Positions 22,701-30,752 of a stretch of DNA of 32,335 nucleotides are shown one piece after another. Origin of the DNA: Rhodocyclaceae bacterium (GTDB taxonomy: Bacteria; Pseudomonadota; Gammaproteobacteria; Burkholderiales; Rhodocyclaceae). The stretch is from positions 1-32,335 of the forward strand of contig JAPUEC010000261.1 in the NCBI GenBank assembly GCA_027492775.1, given 5' to 3'. Below the pieces are notes generated by a model. It did no database searches. It was not told where the DNA came from and saw nothing but the letters and a program-made list of their open reading frames with translations. How positions within the stretch are numbered: position 1 is the first letter of the stretch; each line of letters begins with the position of its first letter. The translations under genes were made by a program, and so were the position numbers.

Positions 22701-25700
22701 ATCGCGCCCGCTTCGCTGACGGTGTCGGCCGGCGGCGCTTCAATGATTTCAACCGCCGGGACCTCTTCGAAGACCGTCCCCATCGGTTCGGCTAGCGGCG
22801 TGCTGAAGTCGATGGCTTCGGCTTCGGCGACGATTGTTTCGGTTGCCGGCAGGTCCAGCGTCGAACCTTCCGGTTGCGGTGCTTCTGGTTGCGGCACCTC
22901 CAATTGCGGCGCTGCGCCTTCAGAAACCGTCTCGAAAGACACCTGCAAATCGCCCGGAAGCTCTTCAGCGACGGAAAGATCGAATTCGACGGCGTCCGCT
23001 TCCAATCCTTGAATCTCTTCGCCCTCGATCGCTGTCAAATCGAACTCGTCGACTCCCTCGGCAAGCGCTTCCGTCGCGGCAGGAGGCATTTCAGCGGGCG
23101 GAAGGTCGATAGTTGGGAAATCTGATAATTCCGTCGCTCCGGGTGGCAGTTCCGGCGCTACTGCCGGTGTGCTTTCCTCGAACGAGATCTCGGTTTCGCC
23201 CTCGGTCAACTCGCCGAGGTTGAATTCAATTTCCTCGCCAGCCGCCTCGATACCGGACGCCGGTTCCGCATCGGCTGCGGGATCAGAAGCTTCATGTTCG
23301 GCGGGAACGCTCGTGAAATCTTCGACCGCATTTTCGCCAACCGGTCCTTCTCCTTCTGCAGACAAATCGAGCGAAAAGTCGAAATCGATTGCCGGCTCGG
23401 TCAAGGACTCGGTCCCGAATTCGGGCGTGGTGACTTCGGCCGGTGTCGGTTCTTCCGGAAGCATCGGCACTTCGGCCGCTTCGATATCCGGTGTAACCGC
23501 TTCTTCCAGCGCTGCCTCGGATACCGGGGCCGGTTCCGGCTTCTGCGCGGCTTCGGCAGGGGTTGCCGATTCCGTCGCCCGCAGCCGGTCGGCGAGCGCC
23601 ACCAGTTCGGTGGCGTCAGGCGCATTGCCAGTATTCTCGGCCAGCTCGTGAACCCAGACCGAGAACACGTCACGGGCAAGGGCGATCATTTCGAGAATTT
23701 CGGGCGTAACGTCGATTTCCTGGCGCAGCCACATATTAAGGGTCTGCTCGACCGACCAGGCGACTTCACCGAGGTCCTTCAGGCCAACCATGCGGCCGCT
23801 GCCCTTCAGCGTATGCATGGCGCGACGGATGTTGGTCAGCGTATCGACGTCGTGCGGCTGGGCATTCAGGTTTTCGAGTTCGGTCGCAACGGTCCCGACG
23901 ACTTCCTGGGCCTCCTCAAGGAAAATCTCGAGCAATTCGGCGTCGATTTCCTCGTGTGAGGCTTCCGCCAGCTTGAGGGTTTCGGCGGAAGGCGCAGGCG
24001 CATCCGCAGCCGTGGGTTTGAGAGAGACAATCAGTGCCGCATCGAGGTCGGAGGCGGCAGTTGCGCCTGATTCGAGCGCCGTTAGCGCTGCCTTGGCGGT
24101 CTCGCCCAAGGCGTGATCCGCCACCAGGTCGGCATCGACCTGGAGGTCCTGCAGGTTCTGCTTCAGCTCGCTCTTGAGGCGTTCGTCCTCCGGGGCTTCC
24201 TTGAGCGCAGCCAACAAGGCGTGGGTATCGCCCTTCTTTTGCTCCAGTTCGGCTTCGACGCTGGAAGCCGGTGCCTCCTCCGCAAAAGCTTCGGCCGACT
24301 CCTCGTCGCGAGCAGGCGCCTCTTCGCCGCGCAGCTTGCGCATGAACACTTCGTAGTCGGTCGTTCCGGTCTGCAATGCATCGACGAAGAAGCCGAGCGT
24401 CGACAATTGCTGGGCAACCGATTCGAAATCTTCGTCGAAAGGCGCATACCCGGGTTCGCCAAAGCGCTTGATCTGAGCGCCGCACTCCTCCAGCGATTGC
24501 AGTGCCTTGTCGTGCCCGAGAATGGTCAGCGCACCGGCAATCTGCTTGAGCGGGCCGGCCAATGCGGCGGCATCGAATCCCTGCGCCGGGTCGCGGAAGA
24601 AGGTGTCGAGCGCCTGTTCGATCTGCGCCAGGTTGTTCTGGATTTCTCGCGCGACCTGGGTGATCAGCAATTTCTCTTGGGCGCGACGGCTCATTTCGTC
24701 GAGCAGCGGCACTTCCTGATCGTCGGCGGCGAGAGCAGTGCCCGAAATGCAGCCATGCAAGCGCGCCACCATCAGGTCCACCTGACGGGCGAAATCGGTG
24801 CCGAGGCGCTTGAAGTTTTCCTGAGCGTTTTGCAGCAGAAGGATGGCCGTCGCCACCTCCATCGCCACCGCCTCGTTTTGACGGGAAGGATCTTCCGCCA
24901 ACCAAGTCGCGGTGGCCGCGAGACCCTGGCCGAGGCGTTTGAGATCGGTGTGCCCAACGGATGCCGTGAGCGGGGCGCAGTTCTTGGCTTGTTCGACGAA
25001 GCCGGACAAGGCCGCGCCGCTGCCGGCGCAGAATTTGTTCCAGAATTCCTCGGTGGCGACGATGGTTTCGCGCAAACGGCGCAAGGCCGCTTCCTGAGGC
25101 GCCGAAGTCGGCGTCGCGCTCACCTCCGGGATGAGGTGCTGGAGTTGGAAATCGTCGCGAATCCTGGCGGCAAGGCCCTTTCCGTCGACGGGTGCCTGGC
25201 CGACGAAATAGAGCGCATCGCGCATCAAGCGCTCGGCAACGTTGCGCGAACCCTCGAGCAAGCGCCGAATTTGCAGGTCGATGCGCGCGCAAAGCTGCTT
25301 GGCATCTTGCTCGGATGCAATTCCGCTGTCGCTCAGCGCGTTCAAAAAACCTTGCGAAACCCACCAGAACGAGCGCGCGGCGGGCGTTTCCTGGGTCGCT
25401 TCGATCGCCTTGAGCGCGGCCTGCATCTTTTCGAGGCCGTCAGCCGCGGCGGACGAACTCGGCGGATTTTTCAACCAAGCAAGCAGCCCCTTCTGGAAGC
25501 GCATACGCTCGGTTTTAAGGGTCTTCCTGAATTCATCCGGTGAGAGCCGGACCATGGGTTCGGTCCGCTTGGGCGGCCGTACCGTGAGGTCGGGGAAGAA
25601 GAGGTCCGAAGGGCGCAAGCGGTCCAAACCGCGCGCGACGCTCAGCTCCTTGTAGACCGGCAGCAGCCGCAGCGGCTGATTCGGCTCGCCCGCCATGAGG

Positions 25701-26017
25701 TCGTCCAGATACAGACGGATGGCGGTTAGCGCGTGACCTACGGCGGCCAAACCGGCTTCGTCGGTAGGCGCCTTGTCGTCCTCCATGGCGCTGAGGAGAC
25801 CTTCGAGCGCTTCCGTCACCTGCGTGACGCCATCCAACCCGACGATGGCCAACGCGCCATGGACTTGGTGGACATGCGTCCTGCAGAACTTCAGCTGGGT
25901 GGCATCCTTGCCTTCCCGGTATTGGCCAAGCGCCTCGCCGGCGCGGTCGAGGGCAGCATCGATCTCACCCTTGACCCAGGTGAGCGGCCCCAAGTCGAAT
26001 TCAGTCGCAGCGTTCAT
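19772..26017 (-). CDS. chpA: Pil-Chp hybrid chemotaxis histidine kinase ChpA (CheA-type, multi-Hpt)
   Basis: A 2081-residue cytoplasmic kinase of the type IV pilus chemosensory system. In order: an N-terminal Hpt-like module (about 10-110, His53 in VHGALAIVG), degenerate Hpt-like helices (about 255-560), an Hpt with His735 (MHTLKGSGRM), a 320-residue acidic Ala/Pro/Glu linker (about 820-1135), an Hpt with His1179 (AHTLGGIAAT), an Hpt with His1358 (LLHTFKGGARMAG), CheA dimerisation (about 1468-1530), HATPase (N box HMLRNAVGHGIENRE, SDDGRGLD 1699-1706, GRGVGMDVVK 1751-1760), a CheW-like domain (about 1790-1925), and a receiver with Asp2008 (LLSDIEMPRMDGF). It phosphorylates PilG and PilH in response to PilJ. 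Last gene of the operon, 21 nt after pilJ, with no clear Shine-Dalgarno sequence. Shorter than Pseudomonas ChpA (about 2470). Confidence 0.94.
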   Translation of the reverse strand: MNAATEFDLGPLTWVKGEIDAALDRAGEALGQYREGKDATQLKFCRTHVHQVHGALAIVGLDGVTQVTEALEGLLSAMEDDKAPTDEAGLAAVGHALTAIRLYLDDLMAGEPNQPLRLLPVYKELSVARGLDRLRPSDLFFPDLTVRPPKRTEPMVRLSPDEFRKTLKTERMRFQKGLLAWLKNPPSSSAAADGLEKMQAALKAIEATQETPAARSFWWVSQGFLNALSDSGIASEQDAKQLCARIDLQIRRLLEGSRNVAERLMRDALYFVGQAPVDGKGLAARIRDDFQLQHLIPEVSATPTSAPQEAALRRLRETIVATEEFWNKFCAGSGAALSGFVEQAKNCAPLTASVGHTDLKRLGQGLAATATWLAEDPSRQNEAVAMEVATAILLLQNAQENFKRLGTDFARQVDLMVARLHGCISGTALAADDQEVPLLDEMSRRAQEKLLITQVAREIQNNLAQIEQALDTFFRDPAQGFDAAALAGPLKQIAGALTILGHDKALQSLEECGAQIKRFGEPGYAPFDEDFESVAQQLSTLGFFVDALQTGTTDYEVFMRKLRGEEAPARDEESAEAFAEEAPASSVEAELEQKKGDTHALLAALKEAPEDERLKSELKQNLQDLQVDADLVADHALGETAKAALTALESGATAASDLDAALIVSLKPTAADAPAPSAETLKLAEASHEEIDAELLEIFLEEAQEVVGTVATELENLNAQPHDVDTLTNIRRAMHTLKGSGRMVGLKDLGEVAWSVEQTLNMWLRQEIDVTPEILEMIALARDVFSVWVHELAENTGNAPDATELVALADRLRATESATPAEAAQKPEPAPVSEAALEEAVTPDIEAAEVPMLPEEPTPAEVTTPEFGTESLTEPAIDFDFSLDLSAEGEGPVGENAVEDFTSVPAEHEASDPAADAEPASGIEAAGEEIEFNLGELTEGETEISFEESTPAVAPELPPGATELSDFPTIDLPPAEMPPAATEALAEGVDEFDLTAIEGEEIQGLEADAVEFDLSVAEELPGDLQVSFETVSEGAAPQLEVPQPEAPQPEGSTLDLPATETIVAEAEAIDFSTPLAEPMGTVFEEVPAVEIIEAPPADTVSEAGAIAGLSPVAELPIEQPAPQAPAGEEASAEGSVSPTLYDIFREEARGHLEMLEKSYQDLEANPKEPTTFAMTRAAHTLGGIAATVGLMPINKLAIGLEHALLRRDNCVQPDSIQGVEIVRQTILALQDMFAGLANQIPPEAEPVLLEALEEIFPLPTPQLESVDETSQTPPPASSPAMEDIAALPSIDTELETAANLAIRMQDTPHLQDELDDQLLPIFLEEAQDLVQGFTEQLRIWREDPTDVEPPRALARLLHTFKGGARMAGAMNLGELTHTLEASLEDALRAGSLSMPLLEQIESGCDTLTLIVERLFAGESPVLPAALTPAPEAAAATPEAAVVPATPAQEEAQPAHAAAAEPEMTDRRAQLRVRADLVDRLVNEAGEMSIARARIEGEMRSLKGSLLDLTENVIRLRRQLREIEIQSEGQIQARVAQATDGLSDFDPLELDRFTRFQELTRFMAESVNDVATVQQNLLKNLDDANAAIIAQARMNRALQQDLMGIRMVPFVSQSERLYRIVRQTGKELGKRANLDIRGGHVEFDRSVLDKIMAPVEHMLRNAVGHGIENRETRIAAGKPEVGEITLALTQEGNEIVVAMSDDGRGLDAPSIRARAESLGMLAPGEAMEEARLYDFIFRPGFSTATEVTQIAGRGVGMDVVKSEVTSLGGRIEIVSNPGKGTTFRLYLPLTLAVTQTLLVHASGVAYAIPATMIEQVLELRDTGLAEIRANREAQWLGNRYPFHFLPHLLGNPNALPESRRRYWVLLLRSGTQRVAIQVDELNGNQEVVVKNIGAQLSRVVGIAGATVLGDGRVVLILNPVALASRLPAVTAQAAGQTAEELSGAPKAPEPEPLKAATLPTVMVVDDSLTVRKITGRLLAREGYQVITAKDGVDALEHLIETIPDVLLSDIEMPRMDGFDLVRNIRADARLQELPIIMITSRTADKHRNYAIEIGANEYLGKPYDEDILLGLISGFIKQKRGS

Positions 26018-26038
26018 AGATGATCTGTCAGTTTAAAC

Positions 26039-28243
26039 TCAGCCCACCTTGAAGCCGGCGACCGAGCCCTTCAGTTCGGCGGCCAGGCTGTTGAGTTCGT
26101 CAACCGCCTCGGCCGTGCGTTGCGTACCGACGGAGGTCTGCTCGGTAATGCGGAGAATTTCCTGCATCTTCTCGGCCACGTTCGCCGCCGAATCCGCCTG
26201 TTGCTGCGTTGAAGAGGAGATGTCCTCAATCAGGTTGGCGAGGTTTTGGGAAACGTCCCCGATCTCCGCCAGCGCCTGACCGGCCGCGTCGGAAAGCTTT
26301 GCTCCTTCCACCACACCCTGGGTCGATTGTTCCATGGCGGAGACGGCGTCCTGGGTATCGGTCTGAATCGTCTTCACGATTGCCGCGATCTGTTTCGTCG
26401 CTTCCGCGGAGCGTTCGGCGAGTCGCTGCACTTCTTCCGCAACCACCGTGAAGCCCCGGCCCGCTTCACCGGCCGACGCCGCCTGAATGGCAGCGTTCAA
26501 GGCCAGAACGTTCGTTTGTTCGGTAATGTCGGAAATCAGCTCCACGATTTCACCGATTTCCTGTGAGCTTTCGCCAAGGCGCTTGATCCGCTTCGAAGTT
26601 TCCTGAATCTGCCCCCGGATTTCGTTCATGCCCTTGATCGAGTCCTGCACCGCGATGGTGCCCTTCTCGGCAGCAGACAGGGATTGCCGCGCAACCTGGG
26701 CGGACTGGTTGGCGTCGCCAGACACCTGCGTCATCGATCGGGCCATTTCCAGAGCCGAACGGCCGGCGTCCTGAATTTCCTGCGATTGCCGGGAAGCCGC
26801 TTCGATCAGCTCTGCGGAAGTCAATCGCGCGATTTCGGTCGCCGTCGTCACGCGGGAGGCGGCGTCGTTGATCCGGCCGACTAGAACGCGCAGTTCTTCA
26901 ATCGTGTAGTTGATGGAGTCGGCGATGGCGCCGGTGATGTTCTCGCTCACGGTGGCGGTCACGGTCAGGTCGCCGTCGGCCAAGTCGCCGAGTTCATTCA
27001 TCAGACGCAAAATAGCATCCTGGTTTTCGCGATTGGTCGTTTCGGATTCGAGACGCTGGCGCTCCGCATCGTCGGCACGGCGACGGGTGTCGTCGAGGTA
27101 GAGCTTGGCGAGAATGGTCAGGGTCAGAATGGCTAAACCGGCCGAGACGATCAGCATCAGCATGTACCCGAGGCGGGCGCCGAGAATACGCTGATAAGCC
27201 TCCGCCAGCTTGTCGGTGGCTTCGAGCAACTTCTCGCTATCCTTGAAAATTTTGGAGCCCTGACCCTTCGCGACCACCAACTGCTGCGAATTGGTCAGAA
27301 TGTTGCTGAGTGCGGCGTTGTATTCCTTGAATGCCGTGTCGAGCTCGACAAGCTTGGCGCGCGTTTCCCCGTCCTGAGCCGGGCTCAAGCGCAGCGTTTC
27401 ACTCCCCTTGAGCAGGCCATCCACGATGTCGCGGAAAGATTTGGCATCCTTGCCGAGAAGACCGGGCACTTCCGGCGCGATGGTCTCGCCGGCCTGCATG
27501 GCCGTCACGTTCTTAGCGATCCGCTGAGTCAGCATCACCAGTTGGTTGGCATAGGCGATTTCACGGGCATTGCCGCCGGTTTGCAGCTTCAACTGGGCGA
27601 CCTGCTCCGACAGTTCGAGCAGCATCGGGTTTTTGGCCTCGATGGTTGCCACATTCTGGCCTAGGCCGACGAGGGTGGCTTCCTGTGCCAGCAAAGCTTG
27701 CGAGTTCTTGTCGGTTTCTTCCCACAGTTTCATCAATAGCTTGAGTTCCTCGTCAGCCGCTGCCGGTGAACTCGGCACGCGCACACCTGCGACATCGCCG
27801 CCGTCGCGGAGACGGATGAGCCGTTCGGCGAACCGCTTTTGCGAGTCCTTGAGCTGTTCAAAGGCAATCGGGTTGCCCTGTACCGCCAGCGATGAAGCTT
27901 TCGCCAGACGCTGCGACAACATGCGCATCTCGCCTGCAGCCGAAAGGTAGGCAGTGCCGTGCGTGGTTTTGCGGTTGTCGTTGAGAACCAGAACAACGGT
28001 GGCGAACAGAAGGCCGACGAAAATCCCGCCAAGGATTTTCATCTGGTCTTCCATCGGCTTGTCCCGCATGAACTTCGGCAGCGGCACCTTCGGGATGGTG
28101 ATGCTGCGCATCCGCGCCTTGGGCCCCTGCGAGGTCATGATCGGGATCGGCGGAGGCATCATGGACGACTGCGTCAGCTCAAGATCCTCTTGCGATGGCT
28201 TCTTGCTGCGCTCGATTTTGGGAAGTTTCAAACTAAAAGCCAT
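26039..28243 (-). CDS. pilJ: Twitching-motility methyl-accepting chemoreceptor PilJ
   Basis: A 734-residue receptor. A basic, proline-rich cytoplasmic N-terminus (residues 1-70, including MMPPPIPIM) precedes TM1 (about 71-88). The periplasmic region (about 90-357) contains the PilJ-type sensor repeats ([35 protein letters not shown]). TM2 is about 358-381, followed by HAMP and a long coiled-coil signalling domain whose hairpin tip is near 572-600 ([20 protein letters not shown], then [11 protein letters not shown]). Glu/Gln-rich methylation-type segments are present, but no methyltransferase or methylesterase gene lies in this cluster. It passes signals through PilI to ChpA. It lies 33 nt downstream of pilI. 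Confidence 0.94.
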   Translation of the reverse strand: MAFSLKLPKIERSKKPSQEDLELTQSSMMPPPIPIMTSQGPKARMRSITIPKVPLPKFMRDKPMEDQMKILGGIFVGLLFATVVLVLNDNRKTTHGTAYLSAAGEMRMLSQRLAKASSLAVQGNPIAFEQLKDSQKRFAERLIRLRDGGDVAGVRVPSSPAAADEELKLLMKLWEETDKNSQALLAQEATLVGLGQNVATIEAKNPMLLELSEQVAQLKLQTGGNAREIAYANQLVMLTQRIAKNVTAMQAGETIAPEVPGLLGKDAKSFRDIVDGLLKGSETLRLSPAQDGETRAKLVELDTAFKEYNAALSNILTNSQQLVVAKGQGSKIFKDSEKLLEATDKLAEAYQRILGARLGYMLMLIVSAGLAILTLTILAKLYLDDTRRRADDAERQRLESETTNRENQDAILRLMNELGDLADGDLTVTATVSENITGAIADSINYTIEELRVLVGRINDAASRVTTATEIARLTSAELIEAASRQSQEIQDAGRSALEMARSMTQVSGDANQSAQVARQSLSAAEKGTIAVQDSIKGMNEIRGQIQETSKRIKRLGESSQEIGEIVELISDITEQTNVLALNAAIQAASAGEAGRGFTVVAEEVQRLAERSAEATKQIAAIVKTIQTDTQDAVSAMEQSTQGVVEGAKLSDAAGQALAEIGDVSQNLANLIEDISSSTQQQADSAANVAEKMQEILRITEQTSVGTQRTAEAVDELNSLAAELKGSVAGFKVG

Positions 28244-28271
28244 GCTGCCCTCCGGTGTGAATCTTATATTC

Positions 28272-28286
28272 CGGGGCTAAGCCCCG
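28272..28286 (-). repeat. Hairpin at the pilI stop codon
   Basis: CGGGGC-TAA-GCCCCG (plus-strand reading) is a perfect 6-bp stem, with ATAT (28266-28269 and 28287-28290) able to extend it past a 2-nt bulge. It includes the pilI stop codon and lies in the pilI-pilJ gap. No T-run follows on the minus strand, so it looks like a processing or stability element rather than a terminator. Confidence 0.4.
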
Positions 28287-28792
28287 ATATTCATGAATTC
28301 CTCGTCCGCCAATAGGTCGCGAACCGACAGCTTGTGCCAGATTTCGCCGGCCTTATCTCGATAACTCTGTGCGACCCAGACCGGCGAACCGGCTGGTCGT
28401 TCGACCGGCTCGAAATCGCCGGCGGCTTTCAAACCTTGCATACGCGTCACCAGCAATGCCGCATTCGAGCCCAACTTTGCGCCGATCAGCAGCAAGCGGG
28501 TATAGGCGTTGAGCGCGGTCGGCTCGCCATTGCGAAACAGAGAAAAGTCGGTGACGGCATATAAATTGCCCCGGATATTGGCGATACCCGCAAAGGCCGG
28601 CGTCGTCAGCGGGACAGGCGTCAGCGGCGGCATCTGAATGATTTCGCCGGAGTCCGACAACTCCAGCAACCAGTTCTCGCGACCCGCTCTCACCCCCAGC
28701 AAGGACGACGTCACTTGCCCGCGCGCGGCGCTCTTCAGGCGGTCGGCGAGGTATTGCTGAAAGTCGCGGAGACTAGTTTTCTTTTTAGCCAT
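28277..28792 (-). CDS. pilI: CheW-like adaptor PilI
   Basis: A 171-residue cytoplasmic CheW-domain protein coupling PilJ to ChpA. It starts with a basic stretch (MAKKKTSLRDFQQYLADRL), and the CheW-like core includes GVRAGRENWLLELSDSGEIIQMP, then FAGIANIRGNLYAVTDFSLF, the conserved ligand loop, and RLLLIGAKLG. Length is normal for PilI. It follows pilH by 10 nt; only a weak Shine-Dalgarno-like CTGAG precedes the ATG. The stop codon sits within a small hairpin ahead of pilJ. Confidence 0.92.
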   Translation of the reverse strand: MAKKKTSLRDFQQYLADRLKSAARGQVTSSLLGVRAGRENWLLELSDSGEIIQMPPLTPVPLTTPAFAGIANIRGNLYAVTDFSLFRNGEPTALNAYTRLLLIGAKLGSNAALLVTRMQGLKAAGDFEPVERPAGSPVWVAQSYRDKAGEIWHKLSVRDLLADEEFMNIGA

Positions 28793-28802
28793 GGCTCAGC
28801 GA

Positions 28803-29168
28803 CTATGGCAGGGCAGCGATTTTTTGCAGCAACTCTTCGATATTGATGGGCTTGACCATGTAGTCCAATGCGCCTTGACGCAGACCCCAGATCTTGTCCG
28901 TCTCCTGCCCCTTGGTCGTGCAGATGATGACCGGGATGTTCTTAGTGTCGTCGTCGCGGGTGAGCGTTCGCGTGGCCTGGTAGCCGTTCAAGCCGGGCAT
29001 GACCACATCCATCAGGATGAGATCGGGCTTCTCGGCCTTGGCCTTGGCGATGCCTTCCTCCCCGCTTTCCGCGGTAATGGCCTGATACCCCTTCTTGGTC
29101 AGCAAATCGACCACGAAGAAGCGCTCGGTCGGCGAGTCATCAACGACGAGAATTTTCTTGACGGGCAT
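28803..29168 (-). CDS. pilH: Response regulator PilH
   Basis: A 121-residue single-domain receiver of the CheY type. MPVKKILVVDDSPTERFFVV holds the acidic pair, Asp54 (LILMDVVMPGLNGYQ) is the phosphate acceptor, and Thr and Lys of the switch lie in IICTTKGQ and VKPI. In pseudomonads PilH opposes PilG and is tied to pilus retraction or acts as a phosphate sink. The second position after pilG in the operon and the ERFFVVDLL sequence support PilH over PilG. It lies 28 nt downstream of pilG. Confidence 0.93.
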   Translation of the reverse strand: MPVKKILVVDDSPTERFFVVDLLTKKGYQAITAESGEEGIAKAKAEKPDLILMDVVMPGLNGYQATRTLTRDDDTKNIPVIICTTKGQETDKIWGLRQGALDYMVKPINIEELLQKIAALP

Positions 29169-29196
29169 ATCGAATCTTCCTGGAACTGAAATGTTA

Positions 29197-29601
29197 TTAA
29201 TTGGCTGGCGTGCTTGCCGGCGCGAAGGTGGCGACGGTTTGCAGCAGGCTGTCCTTGGTGAAGGGCTTGGTCAAATACTGGTCAGAGCCCACCATGCGTC
29301 CACGCGCACGATCGAATAGGCCATCCTTGGAGGAGAGCATGATGACCGGCGTTGATCGGAATCGGCTGTTCTTCTTGATCAGGGCGCACGTCTGGTAGCC
29401 GTCGAGACGCGGCATCATGATATCGCAAAAAATGACGTCAGGTTGATGGTCGGCCACTTTGGCCAAGGCGTCGAAGCCGTCTTCCGCCAAAACCACTTGG
29501 CAGCCGGCTTGTACCAGAAAGATTTCCGCGCTGCGCCGGATGGTGTTGCTGTCATCGATCACCATGACTTTCACACCGCGCAAACTTGACACGTCCGCCA
29601 A
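29197..29601 (-). CDS. pilG: Response regulator PilG
   Basis: A 134-residue single-domain receiver. VMVIDDSNTIRRSAEIFL and DVIFCDIMMPRLDGYQTC (phosphate acceptor Asp60) are the PilG pattern; Ser/Lys switch residues lie in IMLSSKDG and YLTKPF. PilG promotes pilus extension and cAMP signalling in Pseudomonas. No ATG is usable: the best start is TTG at 29601, with a GGGGG run 5 nt upstream acting as Shine-Dalgarno; a GTG at 29592 is the alternative. It is the first gene of the pilG-pilH-pilI-pilJ-chpA operon and follows rubredoxin by 64 nt. Confidence 0.93.
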   Translation of the reverse strand: MADVSSLRGVKVMVIDDSNTIRRSAEIFLVQAGCQVVLAEDGFDALAKVADHQPDVIFCDIMMPRLDGYQTCALIKKNSRFRSTPVIMLSSKDGLFDRARGRMVGSDQYLTKPFTKDSLLQTVATFAPASTPAN

Positions 29602-29621
29602 TTTATCCCCCTAGCGCTCGG

Positions 29622-29660
29622 AATGGCTACTATTCTATATCGGCCGATGATAATACAAAG
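29622..29660 (-). promoter_or_regulatory. pilG upstream region: weak promoter and a palindrome
   Basis: Between rubredoxin and pilG the minus strand holds TTGTAT and, about 15-16 bp on, TAGAAT (a 5 of 6 -10). A perfect 10-bp palindrome ATCGGCCGAT (29639-29648) lies in the spacer between them, the right place for an operator. The pilG Shine-Dalgarno GGGGG follows. Spacing is slightly short, so the promoter call is weak. Confidence 0.3.
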
Positions 29661-29665
29661 CCGAT

Positions 29666-29848
29666 TCAGAATGCCACCATTTCAAAATCGGACTTCCGGG
29701 CGTTGCATTCTGGACAGACCCAATTGATGGGAACATCCTGCCAGCGGGTGCCGGGCGCAATACCTTCATCGGGAAGTCCCGCGGCTTCGTCATAGATAAA
29801 ACCGCAAATCAGGCACATCCAAGTTTTATAAGGTTCGTCGTTGGCCAT
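29666..29848 (-). CDS. Rubredoxin
   Basis: A 60-residue iron protein. [20 protein letters not shown] supplies the first CxxCG ligand pair, and [18 protein letters not shown] the second CPxC pair; [15 protein letters not shown] is classic rubredoxin. It binds one Fe(Cys)4 and carries single electrons, for example to alkane hydroxylases or oxygen/peroxide-detoxifying enzymes. No partner is encoded here. The ATG at 29848 is chosen over a TTG two codons upstream. Its place just ahead of pilG is seen in many betaproteobacteria, so it may feed some transcription into the chp operon. A candidate promoter is at 29882-29911. Confidence 0.93.
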   Translation of the reverse strand: MANDEPYKTWMCLICGFIYDEAAGLPDEGIAPGTRWQDVPINWVCPECNARKSDFEMVAF

Positions 29849-29881
29849 GATCAAGAACGCTTTCGGATAGAATTCAAGTCC

Positions 29882-29911
29882 ATATTACAGAAACCCCTCA
29901 CAAGCTGCCAA
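29882..29911 (-). promoter_or_regulatory. Candidate promoter of the rubredoxin gene
   Basis: On the minus strand TTGGCA (29906-29911, 5 of 6) is followed after 18 bp by TAATAT (29882-29887, 4 of 6). The start would be near 29875, leaving a leader of about 27 nt. In the other direction TAGAAT (29868-29873) could be a -10 for thiD, but no matching -35 is seen. Confidence 0.4.
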
Positions 29912-29924
29912 CGCGCAGATCTTC

Positions 29925-30752
29925 ATGATCCAGCCTCCTCCCCTCGTTCTCGTCTTCGCCGCCAGCGATCCGTCCTGCGGTGCCGGCATCCAGGCCGATC
30001 TGCTGACCTTGGCCAGCCTTGGTTGCCACCCCCTCACCGCCATCACCGCGCTCACCGTCCAGGATACGGTGGGCGTCGAAAGCGTTCATCCGGTCGACGC
30101 CGATCTCCTCGAGCGTCAGGCGCGCGCACTGCTCGAAGACATGCCGGTTGCCGCCTTCAAAATCGGCGTGCTCGGGAGCGTCGAAAACGTCTCCCGTGTG
30201 GCAGAGATCGTTTCGGACTACCCCGACATTCCCCTCATTTTCGACCCGGTGCTCTCCTCGGGACGCGGCGATCCGCTGTCGGACGAGGAAATGATCAGCG
30301 CCATGCAGGAACTGCTGTTGCCGCAAACCACTGTACTGACACCCAATTTCCCCGAGGCGCGCCGGCTTGTGGAGGAAGACGACGACGAGGGCGAACCGGA
30401 TGGCGACTACTGCGCGCGCCGCCTGATCGAATTCGGCGCCCAGTTCGTCCTGCTGACCGGCACGCACGACAACACGCCGCAGGTGATCAACAGCCTTTAC
30501 GGCGAAGCCGGCCTGATCAGGCGTGATCGCTGGGAGCGCCTGCCTGGAAGCTACCACGGCTCCGGCTGCACGCTTGCCGCGGCCACGGCGGCGCGACTGG
30601 CGAGCGGTGCGGAAATCGAGGAGGCGGTGCGCGATGCCCAGGAGTATACATGGCATGCGTTAGCGAGCGGGTTCCCGGCCGGCATGGGGCAATTCATTCC
30701 CGATCGCCTCTTCTGGGCTCGGCAAGACGAAGGCGAAGATGGCCCTGCCTGA
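29925..30752 (+). CDS. thiD: Hydroxymethylpyrimidine / phosphomethylpyrimidine kinase
   Basis: A 275-residue ribokinase-fold kinase that phosphorylates HMP and then HMP-P in thiamine synthesis. The start [20 protein letters not shown] (usual form SDPSGGAGIQAD, here Cys for Gly), then [30 protein letters not shown] and the nucleotide/anion-hole motif [17 protein letters not shown] near the C-terminus are all in place. An acidic insert [12 protein letters not shown] lies about two-thirds along, after the TPNFPEA strand. No thiamine riboswitch motif is visible in the 70-nt leader. The stop overlaps thiE by 14 nt. Confidence 0.92.
   Translation: MIQPPPLVLVFAASDPSCGAGIQADLLTLASLGCHPLTAITALTVQDTVGVESVHPVDADLLERQARALLEDMPVAAFKIGVLGSVENVSRVAEIVSDYPDIPLIFDPVLSSGRGDPLSDEEMISAMQELLLPQTTVLTPNFPEARRLVEEDDDEGEPDGDYCARRLIEFGAQFVLLTGTHDNTPQVINSLYGEAGLIRRDRWERLPGSYHGSGCTLAAATAARLASGAEIEEAVRDAQEYTWHALASGFPAGMGQFIPDRLFWARQDEGEDGPA

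Noticed and set aside
26028-26039. GTTTAAAC palindrome between pilJ and chpA as a regulatory site
   Set aside because: An isolated 8-mer in a 21-nt gap with no promoter elements; probably chance.
29855-29924. Thiamine (TPP) riboswitch ahead of thiD
   Set aside because: The leader is only 70 nt and shows no CUGAGA-type core, so none is called.
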